Shown here in pieces: positions 51,057-59,661 of a stretch of DNA of 64,000 bases. The position numbers and the translations under genes are program-made. The DNA lies in the NCBI GenBank assembly GCA_034002905.1, contig JAVEZQ010000001.1, forward strand, positions 1 to 64,000, written 5' to 3'. The notes beneath the pieces are model-generated. The model was not told the origin of the DNA. It saw only the letters and a list, made by a program, of their open reading frames with translations, and made no database searches. Source of the DNA: UBA8914 sp034002905 (lineage in GTDB: Bacteria > Pseudomonadota > Alphaproteobacteria > UBA9219). Position 1 is the stretch's first letter, and each line of letters begins with the position of its first letter.

Positions 51057-51719
51057 ATGCCCCAGACTCTTCGCCTTGCGCCTTCGATCCTATCCGCCGA
51101 CTTTGCCCTTCTTGGGGAGGAGGTGCGTGCCATGGATCAGGCGGGTGCTGACTACATTCATATCGATGTGATGGATGGTCATTTCGTTCCCAATCTGACG
51201 ATAGGCCCTGCCGTGGTCAAAGCGCTCCGTCCGCACACCACAAAAACATTTGATGTTCATCTGATGATTTCGCCAGTGGATCTGTTCCTTGAAGATTTTG
51301 CCAAGGCTGGCGCGGACATCATCACGGTACACCCTGAGGCCGGCCCCCATTTGCATCGTACACTTCAAAACATCAAAGCCTTGGGAAAGAAAGCTGGTGT
51401 GGCGCTTAATCCGGCAACGCCCGTTAGCGCTATTGAAGGTGTGATGGGGGATGTGGATCTCGTCCTTGTTATGTCCGTCAATCCGGGTTTTGGTGGCCAG
51501 TCTTTTATTCCTTCGCAGCTTGACAAAATCAAACAGCTTCGTCGCATGATTGATGCCACGGGTCGCACCATCGATTTGCAAGTCGATGGGGGTATTACTG
51601 TTGAGACGGCGGGGCCTGTTATTGCGGCTGGCGCGGATGTGCTTGTTGCCGGAACGGCGAGTTTTAAAGGGGGTCCTTCCTGTTACGCTGCCAATCTTGC
51701 AGCGCTTCGTACCGCATGA
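51057..51719 (+). CDS. rpe: Ribulose-phosphate 3-epimerase
   Basis: 220 residues. It interconverts ribulose 5-phosphate and xylulose 5-phosphate in the pentose phosphate and Calvin pathways. Motifs are LAPSILSADFALLGEEVRAM, HIDVMDGHFVPNLTIGP (metal-binding His/Asp), VMSVNPGFGGQSFI and LQVDGGITVETA. The ATG at 51057 is chosen; it lacks a Shine-Dalgarno, and the upstream TTG at 51018 only adds unconserved residues. Confidence 0.96.
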   Translation: MPQTLRLAPSILSADFALLGEEVRAMDQAGADYIHIDVMDGHFVPNLTIGPAVVKALRPHTTKTFDVHLMISPVDLFLEDFAKAGADIITVHPEAGPHLHRTLQNIKALGKKAGVALNPATPVSAIEGVMGDVDLVLVMSVNPGFGGQSFIPSQLDKIKQLRRMIDATGRTIDLQVDGGITVETAGPVIAAGADVLVAGTASFKGGPSCYAANLAALRTA

Positions 51720-51731
51720 TGTCGAGGGCCG

Positions 51732-53360
51732 ATGGAAAGCCCCACTAAGATGTTGCAGCAAATTCGCAAGCGGGTGCAAACCGTCACCTATGGCAGCGTG
51801 ATCTACCGTCATATACTTGATCAGGGTCCCGTGCCGGAGCGTTTGCGCCTGACGATTGCCGATCTCTGGCCGGGTGACTCCAAAAAGGGACAAGCGCTTA
51901 TCGCTAATCAGCCCGGCTTGTTTGAAATGGACGCCGTCGGACGTGAAGCGTGCAAAGTGAGCTTTCTGACCCACGACTGTTTACGCGACTTGCGCGCTGT
52001 GGGGAGTGATATGGCCAAACGCAAGGCCGTCGCCTTGCTCCATGAGTGGATTGAGGAGCAAGAGAGCTGGAACGAGGAACAATGGCTCGCACCTTATTTG
52101 GGAGCACGATTGGCCAATTGGATCGCATTTTATGATTTTTATGGCTCGATGGTTACCGATGCCTTTCGCCCTGTCTTGCTGGTTCATATGGTTCGGCAGC
52201 TTAGGCACCTGATCAATATTGCACCCGCCAATCTTATCGGACGTGATAATTTGTGTGTCGTTAAAGGGCTTGTTTACGGCGGCCTTGGCTTGCTAGACAG
52301 TGAAAAAGCCCTCGGCCTTGCGCTTGAACTTCTTTCACGTCAGCTTAAAGCAGAAATATTGCCGGATGGTGGGCATATTTCACGGAATCCCCAACATCAT
52401 GCTGATGTTCTTCGCTTGCTTATCGATATTCGTGCCGGTCTTTATGCCGGACGTATGGAAATACCGCTCGAGCTCACCTTGGCTATAACGCGCATGGTTC
52501 CTGCCCTTAAATTCTTTAAACATGGTGATGGTGGTCTTGCGCTTTTTAATGGAGGACGTGAGGCAGACGCTCTGCTTCTTGAAGCTCTTTTAACGTTATC
52601 TGGGGTCAAAACGCGAGGATTCAAACGGTTGCCCCATATGGGCTATGAACGCCTGACTGCGGGACGTAGCCTCCTTATTGTTGATGCAAGCGGCCCACCG
52701 CAACGACCTTTTGATGCGGATGCACATGCGGGTCTTTTGAGTTTTGAGTTTAGCGTGGGTCGAGAGCGTATTTTAACAAACTGTGGGGCGGCTCCACGGC
52801 ATGCAATACAGTGGCGTAGTGCCCTTGCCGCCACAGCCGCGCATAACACGGTCACTTATGACAATATCAATGCATGTGAGATTCTGACCGATGGCGGCGT
52901 TGGGCACAGGCCCGACTCGATTGCCGTGCAGCGTTATGAACAGGACAGTGACCAGTTTATCGAGCTGGCGCATGACGGCTATATGCATCGCCACAAGGTT
53001 TATGTCCGCCGTTCCCTTTGTCTTGCTGCAGATGGGGACGAGTTAAAGGGAATGGACGTTATTGAAGGACCCATTGGAAGCGATTTTACAATTCGTTGGC
53101 ATTTACATCCTTCCATAAATGTGATGTTGGCACAGGGAGGGACGTCAGCCCTTCTGCGAACGCCTTCTGGTGGCGGCTGGCGATTGCGCGTGAATGGACC
53201 TTATGGGCAGGATTTGGCGCTTGAGACGAGCATCTATTACGGGCAAGATGTCCCAAGGCGAACATTTCAACTGCGTGTCTCTGCACGATTGAAAGAAATG
53301 GCGGGCGTTGTCGAATGGTCTTTGGTTCGTGAAAAAACGAAAAAGGGGATAAAGAAATGA
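51732..53360 (+). CDS. Heparinase II/III-like protein
   Basis: 542 residues. The N-terminal alpha/alpha toroid holds WLAPYLGARLANWIAFYDFY and a Tyr-rich catalytic region, and the C-terminal beta-sandwich has HAGLLSFEFSVGRERILTNC and AHNTVTYDNINACE. Members of this alphaproteobacterial clade, usually beside rsmB and purH, are annotated as uronate or heparin lyases but their substrate is not proven. It follows rpe by 12 bp and overlaps the pilin-like gene by 4 nt. No signal peptide is visible, so it may act in the cytoplasm. Confidence 0.85.
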   Translation: MESPTKMLQQIRKRVQTVTYGSVIYRHILDQGPVPERLRLTIADLWPGDSKKGQALIANQPGLFEMDAVGREACKVSFLTHDCLRDLRAVGSDMAKRKAVALLHEWIEEQESWNEEQWLAPYLGARLANWIAFYDFYGSMVTDAFRPVLLVHMVRQLRHLINIAPANLIGRDNLCVVKGLVYGGLGLLDSEKALGLALELLSRQLKAEILPDGGHISRNPQHHADVLRLLIDIRAGLYAGRMEIPLELTLAITRMVPALKFFKHGDGGLALFNGGREADALLLEALLTLSGVKTRGFKRLPHMGYERLTAGRSLLIVDASGPPQRPFDADAHAGLLSFEFSVGRERILTNCGAAPRHAIQWRSALAATAAHNTVTYDNINACEILTDGGVGHRPDSIAVQRYEQDSDQFIELAHDGYMHRHKVYVRRSLCLAADGDELKGMDVIEGPIGSDFTIRWHLHPSINVMLAQGGTSALLRTPSGGGWRLRVNGPYGQDLALETSIYYGQDVPRRTFQLRVSARLKEMAGVVEWSLVREKTKKGIKK

Positions 53361-54016
53361 AGGGATGCATGCCTTTTCAATCGAACAGAAAGAAAAGCCG
53401 GTCCGGCTTTTCTTTGACCGAACTTGTTATCGTTTTGGGCGTAATTGGTTTGGTTAGTGCTGCCATATGGGGTGCCTCAAATGTTGTGCGCAGTAAAGAA
53501 CATATTCAGGAAACAGTTCAAACAGTCATAGACATCTCTACGCGTGTGCGGTCTGTTTATTCGGGACATCCCAATGCACCGGGCATGCCTCTTGATACGG
53601 CATCACAGATTCAGGGCGGTTTATTCCCGCTAAATGCCATGAATCCGGCACAAACCGCGACAATCAACGCATGGGGTGGAGCTTTTGAAATCGTTTTCCC
53701 CGCTGCCGCGCCACGTTACGGGTTCTCTGTCCAGATTAATATTCCCGCTACACTTGCATTGGTCTCACGGCAAGAAGTTTGTCTTGATCTTTTAACGCGG
53801 CTGCCTGCGTCGGCGACAAATTATATAGGAGGAACGAACGATGTTCTTCCGGCAGCAGATGTTGTCTCTCAGCCGCAACAGGGAACGGGCCCTTCGCTGG
53901 CATTTGTCAATCGTAGCGGAACCTGGACCAATGTAACGGGACAAAGCGGTGGCCAAATTCTGGCTGGCCTAGGAAACGATGGCTGTCTGGGCGTTGCCTT
54001 TTATTACAAGCTTTAA
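53357..54016 (+). CDS. Type IV pilin-like protein (PilS-type)
   Basis: 219 residues with a canonical class III prepilin start: Lys/Arg-rich leader, cleavage Gly, then FSLTELVIVLGVIGLVSAAI (Phe+1, Glu+5). The globular part has NAWGGAFEIVFPAAAPRYGF and two late Cys (CLDLLTRLPAS, NDGCLGVAFYYKL), as in PilS-type pilins. It would be cleaved by a prepilin peptidase and assembled into a pilus or pseudopilus. It is coupled by an ATGA overlap to the heparinase-like gene. No pilus machinery is in the window. Confidence 0.8.
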   Translation: MKGCMPFQSNRKKSRSGFSLTELVIVLGVIGLVSAAIWGASNVVRSKEHIQETVQTVIDISTRVRSVYSGHPNAPGMPLDTASQIQGGLFPLNAMNPAQTATINAWGGAFEIVFPAAAPRYGFSVQINIPATLALVSRQEVCLDLLTRLPASATNYIGGTNDVLPAADVVSQPQQGTGPSLAFVNRSGTWTNVTGQSGGQILAGLGNDGCLGVAFYYKL

Positions 54017-54888
54017 GCTGTTTCCGTGCTATTCGCTTGTTCCATGCGCTCATAGTGGCGCAGGTATCGATCAGTGATCAGTTCCGTGCGGAAGATAATG
54101 CAAACGTCCGTTGTATTGAACTGATGATCCAAAAAGGCTCCATCGCCAATCGTACAGCCAACGCGTAGATATCCTTTGATCAGGGGCGGAAGGCTATTTT
54201 TACCGGCTTTGGGGTCCAGCTTGACGTTATTGAAGGTCAGGCTATCAAGCGCGCTCTCGGGATCGAAGGCTTCTTTCGGCAAGATATTCATGTTCACATA
54301 TACTTCGTCAAGAGCTTTGGCCCGTAATTCCGGCGGAGCAAGATGATAATGGTACAGATAGGAGAGGGGAACCGCATGCTTTGCCGGATCATCTCCATGT
54401 AAGCTCGCGCACCCGAACATCAGCTTAATGTCATGCTGGAACATATAGGCAGCGAGGCCCTTCCACAGGATATTCATGACGGTGCCTGTGCGATACTCTT
54501 TGTCGATGCAGGAGCGGCCCAGTTCTAAAATCTCGCCGGGGTAATTGACAAGAGGTGTGATGTCAAATTCGCTGGCCGAGTAAAAGGCTCCGTTTTTCGC
54601 AGCATGTTCACGACGAATCAATCGGTAAGTCCCTACAACTTTTTGTGAGCCGACACGATCATTGTCCAAAACAAGGAGATGGTCGCAATGTTGATCCATG
54701 GAGTCAAAGTCGCGTTTGCGTGCGAGCACATCTGGGGTTGGCTTTGCGCCCATTTCTTCGTAAAAAACGCGGTAGCGAAGGTTTTGAGCGGCGTCAACTT
54801 CTTGAGGCGACTGAGCCATTCTGACTTGTAGAGGGCCTGCCGTAAGCTCGCGGTTGAGCATGGCAAGGATGGCGGATGAGAGCATCAT
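54013..54888 (-). CDS. OlsB-type L-ornithine N(alpha)-acyltransferase
   Basis: 291 residues of the Acetyltransf_5/OlsB family. It is expected to acylate ornithine with a 3-hydroxyacyl-ACP in ornithine lipid synthesis. Motifs are RYRVFYEEMGAKPTP, CDHLLVLDNDRVGSQKVVGT, ILELGRSCIDKEYRTGTVMN and FGCASLHGDDPAKHA. Longer members are hemolysin-like. ATG 54888 or 54885 follows AAAGGG; the earlier frame start at 54963 is rejected. olsA is not present. It converges on the pilin-like gene with a 4-bp overlap. Confidence 0.87.
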   Translation of the reverse strand: MMLSSAILAMLNRELTAGPLQVRMAQSPQEVDAAQNLRYRVFYEEMGAKPTPDVLARKRDFDSMDQHCDHLLVLDNDRVGSQKVVGTYRLIRREHAAKNGAFYSASEFDITPLVNYPGEILELGRSCIDKEYRTGTVMNILWKGLAAYMFQHDIKLMFGCASLHGDDPAKHAVPLSYLYHYHLAPPELRAKALDEVYVNMNILPKEAFDPESALDSLTFNNVKLDPKAGKNSLPPLIKGYLRVGCTIGDGAFLDHQFNTTDVCIIFRTELITDRYLRHYERMEQANSTETA

Positions 54889-54981
54889 TTTCCCTTTGAT
54901 AAGATGGGGGCGGCCTCGGCCAATGTCACGCCTATGTATAACGGGACTGGGGAGAGAAAACAAGAGTTACAGGCAAGAAAA

Positions 54982-55007
54982 GAGGGACAGAATCATTTCT
55001 GTCCCTC
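54982..55007 (-). terminator. Terminator downstream of mucR
   Basis: GAGGGACAGAA (54982-54992) pairs with TTCTGTCCCTC (54997-55007) around TCAT. Read leftward, the mucR direction, it is followed by TTTTC. It lies 26 bp past the mucR stop. Confidence 0.85.
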
Positions 55008-55032
55008 GTGCATCTTTAAGTAAAAGCAAGAA

Positions 55033-55485
55033 TTACGCGGCTTTTTTCGCGGTACGGCGGCCTGTTCCCAGCCCGATTTGCTTGGCAAGCTTACTGCGTT
55101 GCTTGGCGTAATTGGGGGCAACCATGGGATAGTCCGCAGGAAGATTCCAGCGTTCGCGGTATTGTTCCGGCGTCATGTTGTAAGCTGTTTTAAGGTGGCG
55201 CTTGAGCATTTTCAGCTTTTTGCCGTCTTCCAGACAGATAATATATTCAGGCGCAACGGAACGGCGCACAGGAACGGCGGGATCTGGGCGTGTTTCGGGA
55301 GCCGTCGGCGCAGAGGAATCAAGGCGTGAGAGATTCTGATAAACGTTGGCCATAAAAGCAGGCAAGTCGGCTGGGCTCATGGGATTGTGGCTGAGATAGG
55401 CAGAAATAATTTGGGCAGCCAGACCCAAGAGACGCTCGTTGGTTGGTTCATGGGCTTGTTTTTCTTGCGAGGTTCTTTCTGGCAT
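55033..55485 (-). CDS. MucR/Ros-family transcriptional regulator
   Basis: 150 residues. The C-terminal zinc-finger-like domain reads YIICLEDGKKLKMLKRHLKT followed by AYNMTPEQYRERWNLPADYP, typical of MucR/Ros. As in many MucR proteins only one zinc Cys of the classical pair is visible (Cys in IICLEDG), so zinc binding may differ. These regulators repress surface polysaccharide, motility or virulence genes. The N-terminal ~75 residues are flexible and acidic. It is transcribed alone. Confidence 0.93.
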   Translation of the reverse strand: MPERTSQEKQAHEPTNERLLGLAAQIISAYLSHNPMSPADLPAFMANVYQNLSRLDSSAPTAPETRPDPAVPVRRSVAPEYIICLEDGKKLKMLKRHLKTAYNMTPEQYRERWNLPADYPMVAPNYAKQRSKLAKQIGLGTGRRTAKKAA

Positions 55486-55625
55486 GCTTTGGCTCCTTAA
55501 TTATTGAATTTGAATGACTTTATCGGTATGAAGCTCAATGCCTTTTAGGACTACTTCTGTCAAGTCATTATGATTTGTCTTTTTCGATAGCTACGAATTA
55601 TGGCATTTTAAAGAATAGGTCCGTG

Positions 55626-56315
55626 CTAAGCATCCTTCCGCTCAAGTATTAATCCGTCTTCTAGGCTGTATTGACGGTCCATACGGTGGGCCAACTCTAG
55701 ATTGTGGGTGGCCATAAGGATGCCAACCTTTTGATCATCAACGATTTCCTTGAGGATATTGAAAACATCTCCGGCCGTGTGCGGATCAAGATTTCCAGTC
55801 GGTTCGTCCGCAATCAATATTGTCGGTTTATTAGCAAGAGCGCGGGCAATCGCTATTCTCTGTTGCTCTCCGCCGGAAAGCTGGGCAGGCCGATGTGTCG
55901 CACGGCGATCCAGACGAATCAATTCCAAAAGTTCGTCGGCGCGTTTTTTGGCTTCGGTTTCTGTTTTTCCTGCGATCATTTGGGGAAGGACGATGTTCTC
56001 GCGCGCGGAAAACTCTGGCAATAGATGATGAGATTGATAGACAAAGCCTATGGTGCTCCGACGAAGTAGTGTTCTTTGTGTATCGTCCAGACCATCTGCG
56101 CGTTTATCATCAATGAGGATGACGCCTTTGTCTGGTTTTTCCAAGAGGCCCGCAATGTGTAGTAAGGTTGATTTTCCAGCCCCCGAAGGTCCGATCAGAG
56201 CCACGCGCTCACCGCGCATAACGTGCATATCGCACCCGCGTAAAACGTCAAGTGTTTCGCCAGCTTGGTGAAAAGTGCGAACGATGCCTTGAAGGTGAAG
56301 GGCCATCTCACTCAT
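55626..56315 (-). CDS. lolD: Lipoprotein-releasing ABC transporter ATPase LolD
   Basis: 229 residues. It powers release of outer-membrane lipoproteins from the inner membrane. Walker A is LIGPSGAGKSTLLH, the signature is LSGGEQQRIAIARALANKP, Walker B is ILIADEPTGNLD, and the switch His follows in ATHNLELA. GGAGG lies nine bases before the ATG at 56315, which overlaps the lolC stop by 8 nt. The longer frame to 56375 is not needed. Confidence 0.95.
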   Translation of the reverse strand: MSEMALHLQGIVRTFHQAGETLDVLRGCDMHVMRGERVALIGPSGAGKSTLLHIAGLLEKPDKGVILIDDKRADGLDDTQRTLLRRSTIGFVYQSHHLLPEFSARENIVLPQMIAGKTETEAKKRADELLELIRLDRRATHRPAQLSGGEQQRIAIARALANKPTILIADEPTGNLDPHTAGDVFNILKEIVDDQKVGILMATHNLELAHRMDRQYSLEDGLILERKDA

Positions 56316-57564
56316 AGCGTAAAGCCTCCACAGGATCGAGACGCGCTGCGCGCCAAGAGGGATAAAGTGTCGCAAGAAATGACAGCCCCAGAGCCATCAC
56401 AACAACTTGTATGACCTCTTGGACATCCAGAATGGCGGGAAGGTGGGATAGGAAATAGATTTCCGCTGAAAACAAATCCGTACCCGTCATGCGTTGCAGG
56501 AATTGGCGAATATGTTCGATGTTTTTCGTGAAAACGACACCGAGCACAAGGCCAAAACCTGTTCCCAGCACGCCAATGGAGGCTCCCGCTAAAAAGAAGA
56601 TTTTCATGACCGACGCACGTGAAGCGCCCATCGTGCGGAGGATCGCAATATCATGTCCTTTATCTTTAACCAGCATAATAAGACCAGAAATAATATTAAA
56701 CGCTGCCACAAGAATGATAAGCGTGAGGATTAGGAACATCACATTTTTTTCAACCTGAAGCGCTGTAAAGAAGCTGAGATTGCTTTGCTGCCAGTCCATC
56801 AGTCGAGTGGGCGATCCGCTCAATGCATCATAAACGCGGTCTTTGATTGTATGGAAGTTATGAGGCTGTGAGATGAACAGCTCAATGGAAGTGATGCCGC
56901 CGACGGTGCGGAAAAAGATCTTGGCCGCCTCTAAGGGCATAAACACAAAATTGCTGTCATATTCGTACATGCCAACATCAAAAATGACGGCGATCGTATA
57001 GGTTTTCATTCGTGGTGCCGTGCCAAAGACAGTGGCCTTTGTGCTGGGAGAAATCAGAGTCAATTGATCGCCCGGATGAAGACCAAGGCGGGTTGCCAAG
57101 CGCGCGCCAATCGCAACCTTGTCGCCGTCAAAATCTGAAAGATTTCCTTGGGCGATGTGTTTGACGATAATGTCACGATTTTGGAAGTTCTCCGGCAGCA
57201 CACCACGTACCATAGCGCCAGAGGCAGCGCCCTGCGAGGTGATGAGAGCTTGTCCTTCAATGGAAGGAGAGACTTCGAGAACGCCATCAACTTTCTTAAG
57301 TCGCGCAATGATTTCATCATATTGTGTAAGCGGGTAGCGATCTTCGGATACAACAGTAAGATGACCGTTGAGGCCCAGTACGCGATCAAACAGTTCTGCC
57401 CGAAAACCGTTCATCACCGACATAACGATGATCAGGGTCGCAACGCCAAGGCCTATCCCGATCAGCGAAAACCAGCTGATAACCGAAATAAACCCTTCCT
57501 GCCGTCGGGCACGCAGATAGCGAAAAGCAACCTTGCGTTCAAAGGCAGTAAATAACGGCATCAC
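56308..57564 (-). CDS. lolC: Lipoprotein-releasing ABC permease LolC/LolE
   Basis: 418 residues: TM1 near the N terminus (ISWFSLIGIGLGVATLIIVM), a large periplasmic domain, and three C-terminal membrane helices with GASRASVMKIFFLAGASIGV between. The MacB/FtsX-like start RYLRARRQEGFISVISWFS is the LolC/E signature. Only one permease gene is present; alphaproteobacteria often use a single LolF-like protein in place of separate LolC and LolE. It lies between proS and lolD. Confidence 0.93.
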   Translation of the reverse strand: MMPLFTAFERKVAFRYLRARRQEGFISVISWFSLIGIGLGVATLIIVMSVMNGFRAELFDRVLGLNGHLTVVSEDRYPLTQYDEIIARLKKVDGVLEVSPSIEGQALITSQGAASGAMVRGVLPENFQNRDIIVKHIAQGNLSDFDGDKVAIGARLATRLGLHPGDQLTLISPSTKATVFGTAPRMKTYTIAVIFDVGMYEYDSNFVFMPLEAAKIFFRTVGGITSIELFISQPHNFHTIKDRVYDALSGSPTRLMDWQQSNLSFFTALQVEKNVMFLILTLIILVAAFNIISGLIMLVKDKGHDIAILRTMGASRASVMKIFFLAGASIGVLGTGFGLVLGVVFTKNIEHIRQFLQRMTGTDLFSAEIYFLSHLPAILDVQEVIQVVVMALGLSFLATLYPSWRAARLDPVEALRYE

Positions 57565-57588
57565 AGAAGAACCCTTTATAAACAGGTG

Positions 57589-59112
57589 TTAATAGGCGCG
57601 GGCGAAGATGACCTCGATTGTTGCGGGCCTGCCCGTCAGCACGCACGTACCTTCTTTACCATCTTGGTCAAAGGGAATGCAACGTACCGTTACGCCAAGT
57701 GGCTCGAGTTTAGCGAGTGAAGCTTCGTCACCGCACCATTTGGCCCGAATGAAACCCTGATCGCTGGTAAAGCTGTCTTCGTCATTCTTTTTGAAATAGG
57801 CTTCAAAAGAGGCCCAGTCTTTAATGTTTGTCGTTGTTCTCTTGGTTCGGAAGGCTTTTGCCGTTTCAAACATGTCTTTTTGAATATTGGCAAGTTCAAT
57901 GCCAATATTGCCGATAAAGGTTCCGCGATCTTCAAAGCGCTTGCCGTTTTCCAGCTTGTCACGGCGTGTGATGCAAACCTTGCGTCCCTCAATATCTTTA
58001 GGCCCGATTTCGACAACAAGCGGTGCGCCTTTTTTGATCCAGTCCCAGCGTTTGTCGCTGGCAGGAATATCCCGCGTGTCGACTTTGACACGGACAGGCG
58101 CGCCATCGAACGTTTCGCTCAAAATATCTGCTTTGAGTTGTTCGCAATAATCCATAACGTGCTCAGCCGTACCATCATCGCGCAGGATCGGGATAATAAC
58201 TGCTTGATAGGGGGCAACGCGGGGCGGAACCTTCATGCCGTTGTCATCACCGTGGGTCATAACCAGAGCGCCCAGAAGGCGTGTGGAAACGCCCCATGAT
58301 GTCGTATGGGCGATCTCTAACGTACCTTCGCGGCTCTGGAACTGGATATTGCAGGATCTGGCAAAGTTTTGGCCTAAATAGTGGGACGTGCCGGCTTGCA
58401 GCGCGCGTCCATCTTGCATCATGGCTTCGATGCAATAGGTGTCAACAGCGCCGGGGAAACGCTCGGCGGGGATCTTTTCACCTGTAATAACGGGAACAGC
58501 CAAGACATCTTCGCTGAAAGCGCGATAGACTTCGAGCATCTGTTTCGTTTCACGCACTGCGTCTTCGCGCGTTTCGTGGGCCGTGTGCCCCTCCTGCCAA
58601 AGGAACTCGGCTGTGCGAAGCAGAATGCGCGGACGCATTTCCCAACGGGATACGTTTGCCCATTGATTAATCAAAAGGGGCAGGTCGCGATAAGACTGAA
58701 CCCATTTGGCCATGGATTCACCGATGATGGTCTCCGATGTTGGACGGATGACAAGCGGTTCATCCAGTTCGCCATCGGGAACAAGCTTGCCGTCTTTTTT
58801 CATCAGGCGGTGATGGGTGACAATGGCCATTTCCTTGGCAAAGCCATCGACATGCTCTGCCTCGCGCTGGAAATAGCTGAGCGGGATGTAAAGGGGGAAG
58901 TAGTAATTCTCGTGCCCCGTCTCTTTAAAGCGGCGGTCGAGGTCGTGCTGCATCTGTTCCCAGATTCCATAACCCCACGCTTTCATGACCATACAGCCTC
59001 GTACACCTGACATTTCGGCGATATCAGAGGCCCGGACGATCTTTTGGTACCAATCGTTGTAATTTTCTGCGCGGGTTGGGGAGATGGCAGTCTTGGGGGC
59101 TTTGGCGTTCAT
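57589..59112 (-). CDS. proS: Prolyl-tRNA synthetase, archaeal/eukaryotic (type 3) form
   Basis: 507 residues. It charges tRNA-Pro. The class II motifs are in WANVSRWEMRPRILLRTAEF (motif 2) and WGVSTRLLGALVMTHGDDNG (motif 3). The N terminus NYNDWYQKIVRASDIAEM followed by GVRGCMVMKAWGYGIWEQMQ, the missing INS editing insert and the C-terminal tail with RAKWCGDE are those of the archaeal/eukaryotic group, not the ~440-residue short form usual in alphaproteobacteria. Its place, just before lolC-lolD, is the usual one. That points to gene replacement at a conserved locus. Confidence 0.94.
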   Translation of the reverse strand: MNAKAPKTAISPTRAENYNDWYQKIVRASDIAEMSGVRGCMVMKAWGYGIWEQMQHDLDRRFKETGHENYYFPLYIPLSYFQREAEHVDGFAKEMAIVTHHRLMKKDGKLVPDGELDEPLVIRPTSETIIGESMAKWVQSYRDLPLLINQWANVSRWEMRPRILLRTAEFLWQEGHTAHETREDAVRETKQMLEVYRAFSEDVLAVPVITGEKIPAERFPGAVDTYCIEAMMQDGRALQAGTSHYLGQNFARSCNIQFQSREGTLEIAHTTSWGVSTRLLGALVMTHGDDNGMKVPPRVAPYQAVIIPILRDDGTAEHVMDYCEQLKADILSETFDGAPVRVKVDTRDIPASDKRWDWIKKGAPLVVEIGPKDIEGRKVCITRRDKLENGKRFEDRGTFIGNIGIELANIQKDMFETAKAFRTKRTTTNIKDWASFEAYFKKNDEDSFTSDQGFIRAKWCGDEASLAKLEPLGVTVRCIPFDQDGKEGTCVLTGRPATIEVIFARAY

Positions 59113-59204
59113 GAAAGGTTATGTCCTTTTTTGATATATAAGGAGGAGATGATAAAAGCTGGGCCCTTTTATGGCAAGAGGTGAAAGAAGGCGGATATCG
59201 TTAT

Positions 59205-59642
59205 TTAGTCGGGTTTCAGGCACAAAACAGCCAGATTATCTTGCTGTGCATCGCTCAGTGGCTGGCCATTAAACAGGATCTGTCCCTTTGTTATGGTAAG
59301 GGCGCCAAGTGGGATGTCGTTCCGCTTTAGAGCTTGTGCTGGGAATGCCTGAGGATTGAGCGCCAAAAACTGCATCAAATCGACCGAAAGCGGAATGGTT
59401 ATTTCGTCGGGAACGATAGGGAAGCGTTCTTCATCAAGATCGGCAGGCACCACGGCGCGCCCTGTCACATCGACACCCGGTTGGTATGTAACATCGGCAT
59501 CGGGCACATGTTTGGTAAGAGTCTGGCATAGACGCGGATCGACGGTTATCTTGTCTTTTTGCGCCGCTATGGCCGTGCCGCTCAAGGCGAGGATTACGCC
59601 TATACAGAAGATAACAGAAAGAGCTTTGATATAAATCTTCAC
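59205..59642 (-). CDS. Secreted hypothetical protein
   Basis: 145 residues from a GTG at 59642, with AAGGGG seven bases upstream. A clear signal peptide (VKIYIKALSVIFCIGVILAL then SGTAIAA) is followed by a ~115-residue periplasmic part containing DADVTYQPGVDVTGRAVVPA and two Cys (PRLCQTLTK, LAVLCLKPD). The family is not recognised. A longer frame to 59768 would run into valS and is rejected. It lies 20 bp after the valS stop. Confidence 0.7.
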   Translation of the reverse strand: MKIYIKALSVIFCIGVILALSGTAIAAQKDKITVDPRLCQTLTKHVPDADVTYQPGVDVTGRAVVPADLDEERFPIVPDEITIPLSVDLMQFLALNPQAFPAQALKRNDIPLGALTITKGQILFNGQPLSDAQQDNLAVLCLKPD

Positions 59643-59661
59643 TGTTATCCCCTTATCTCCG

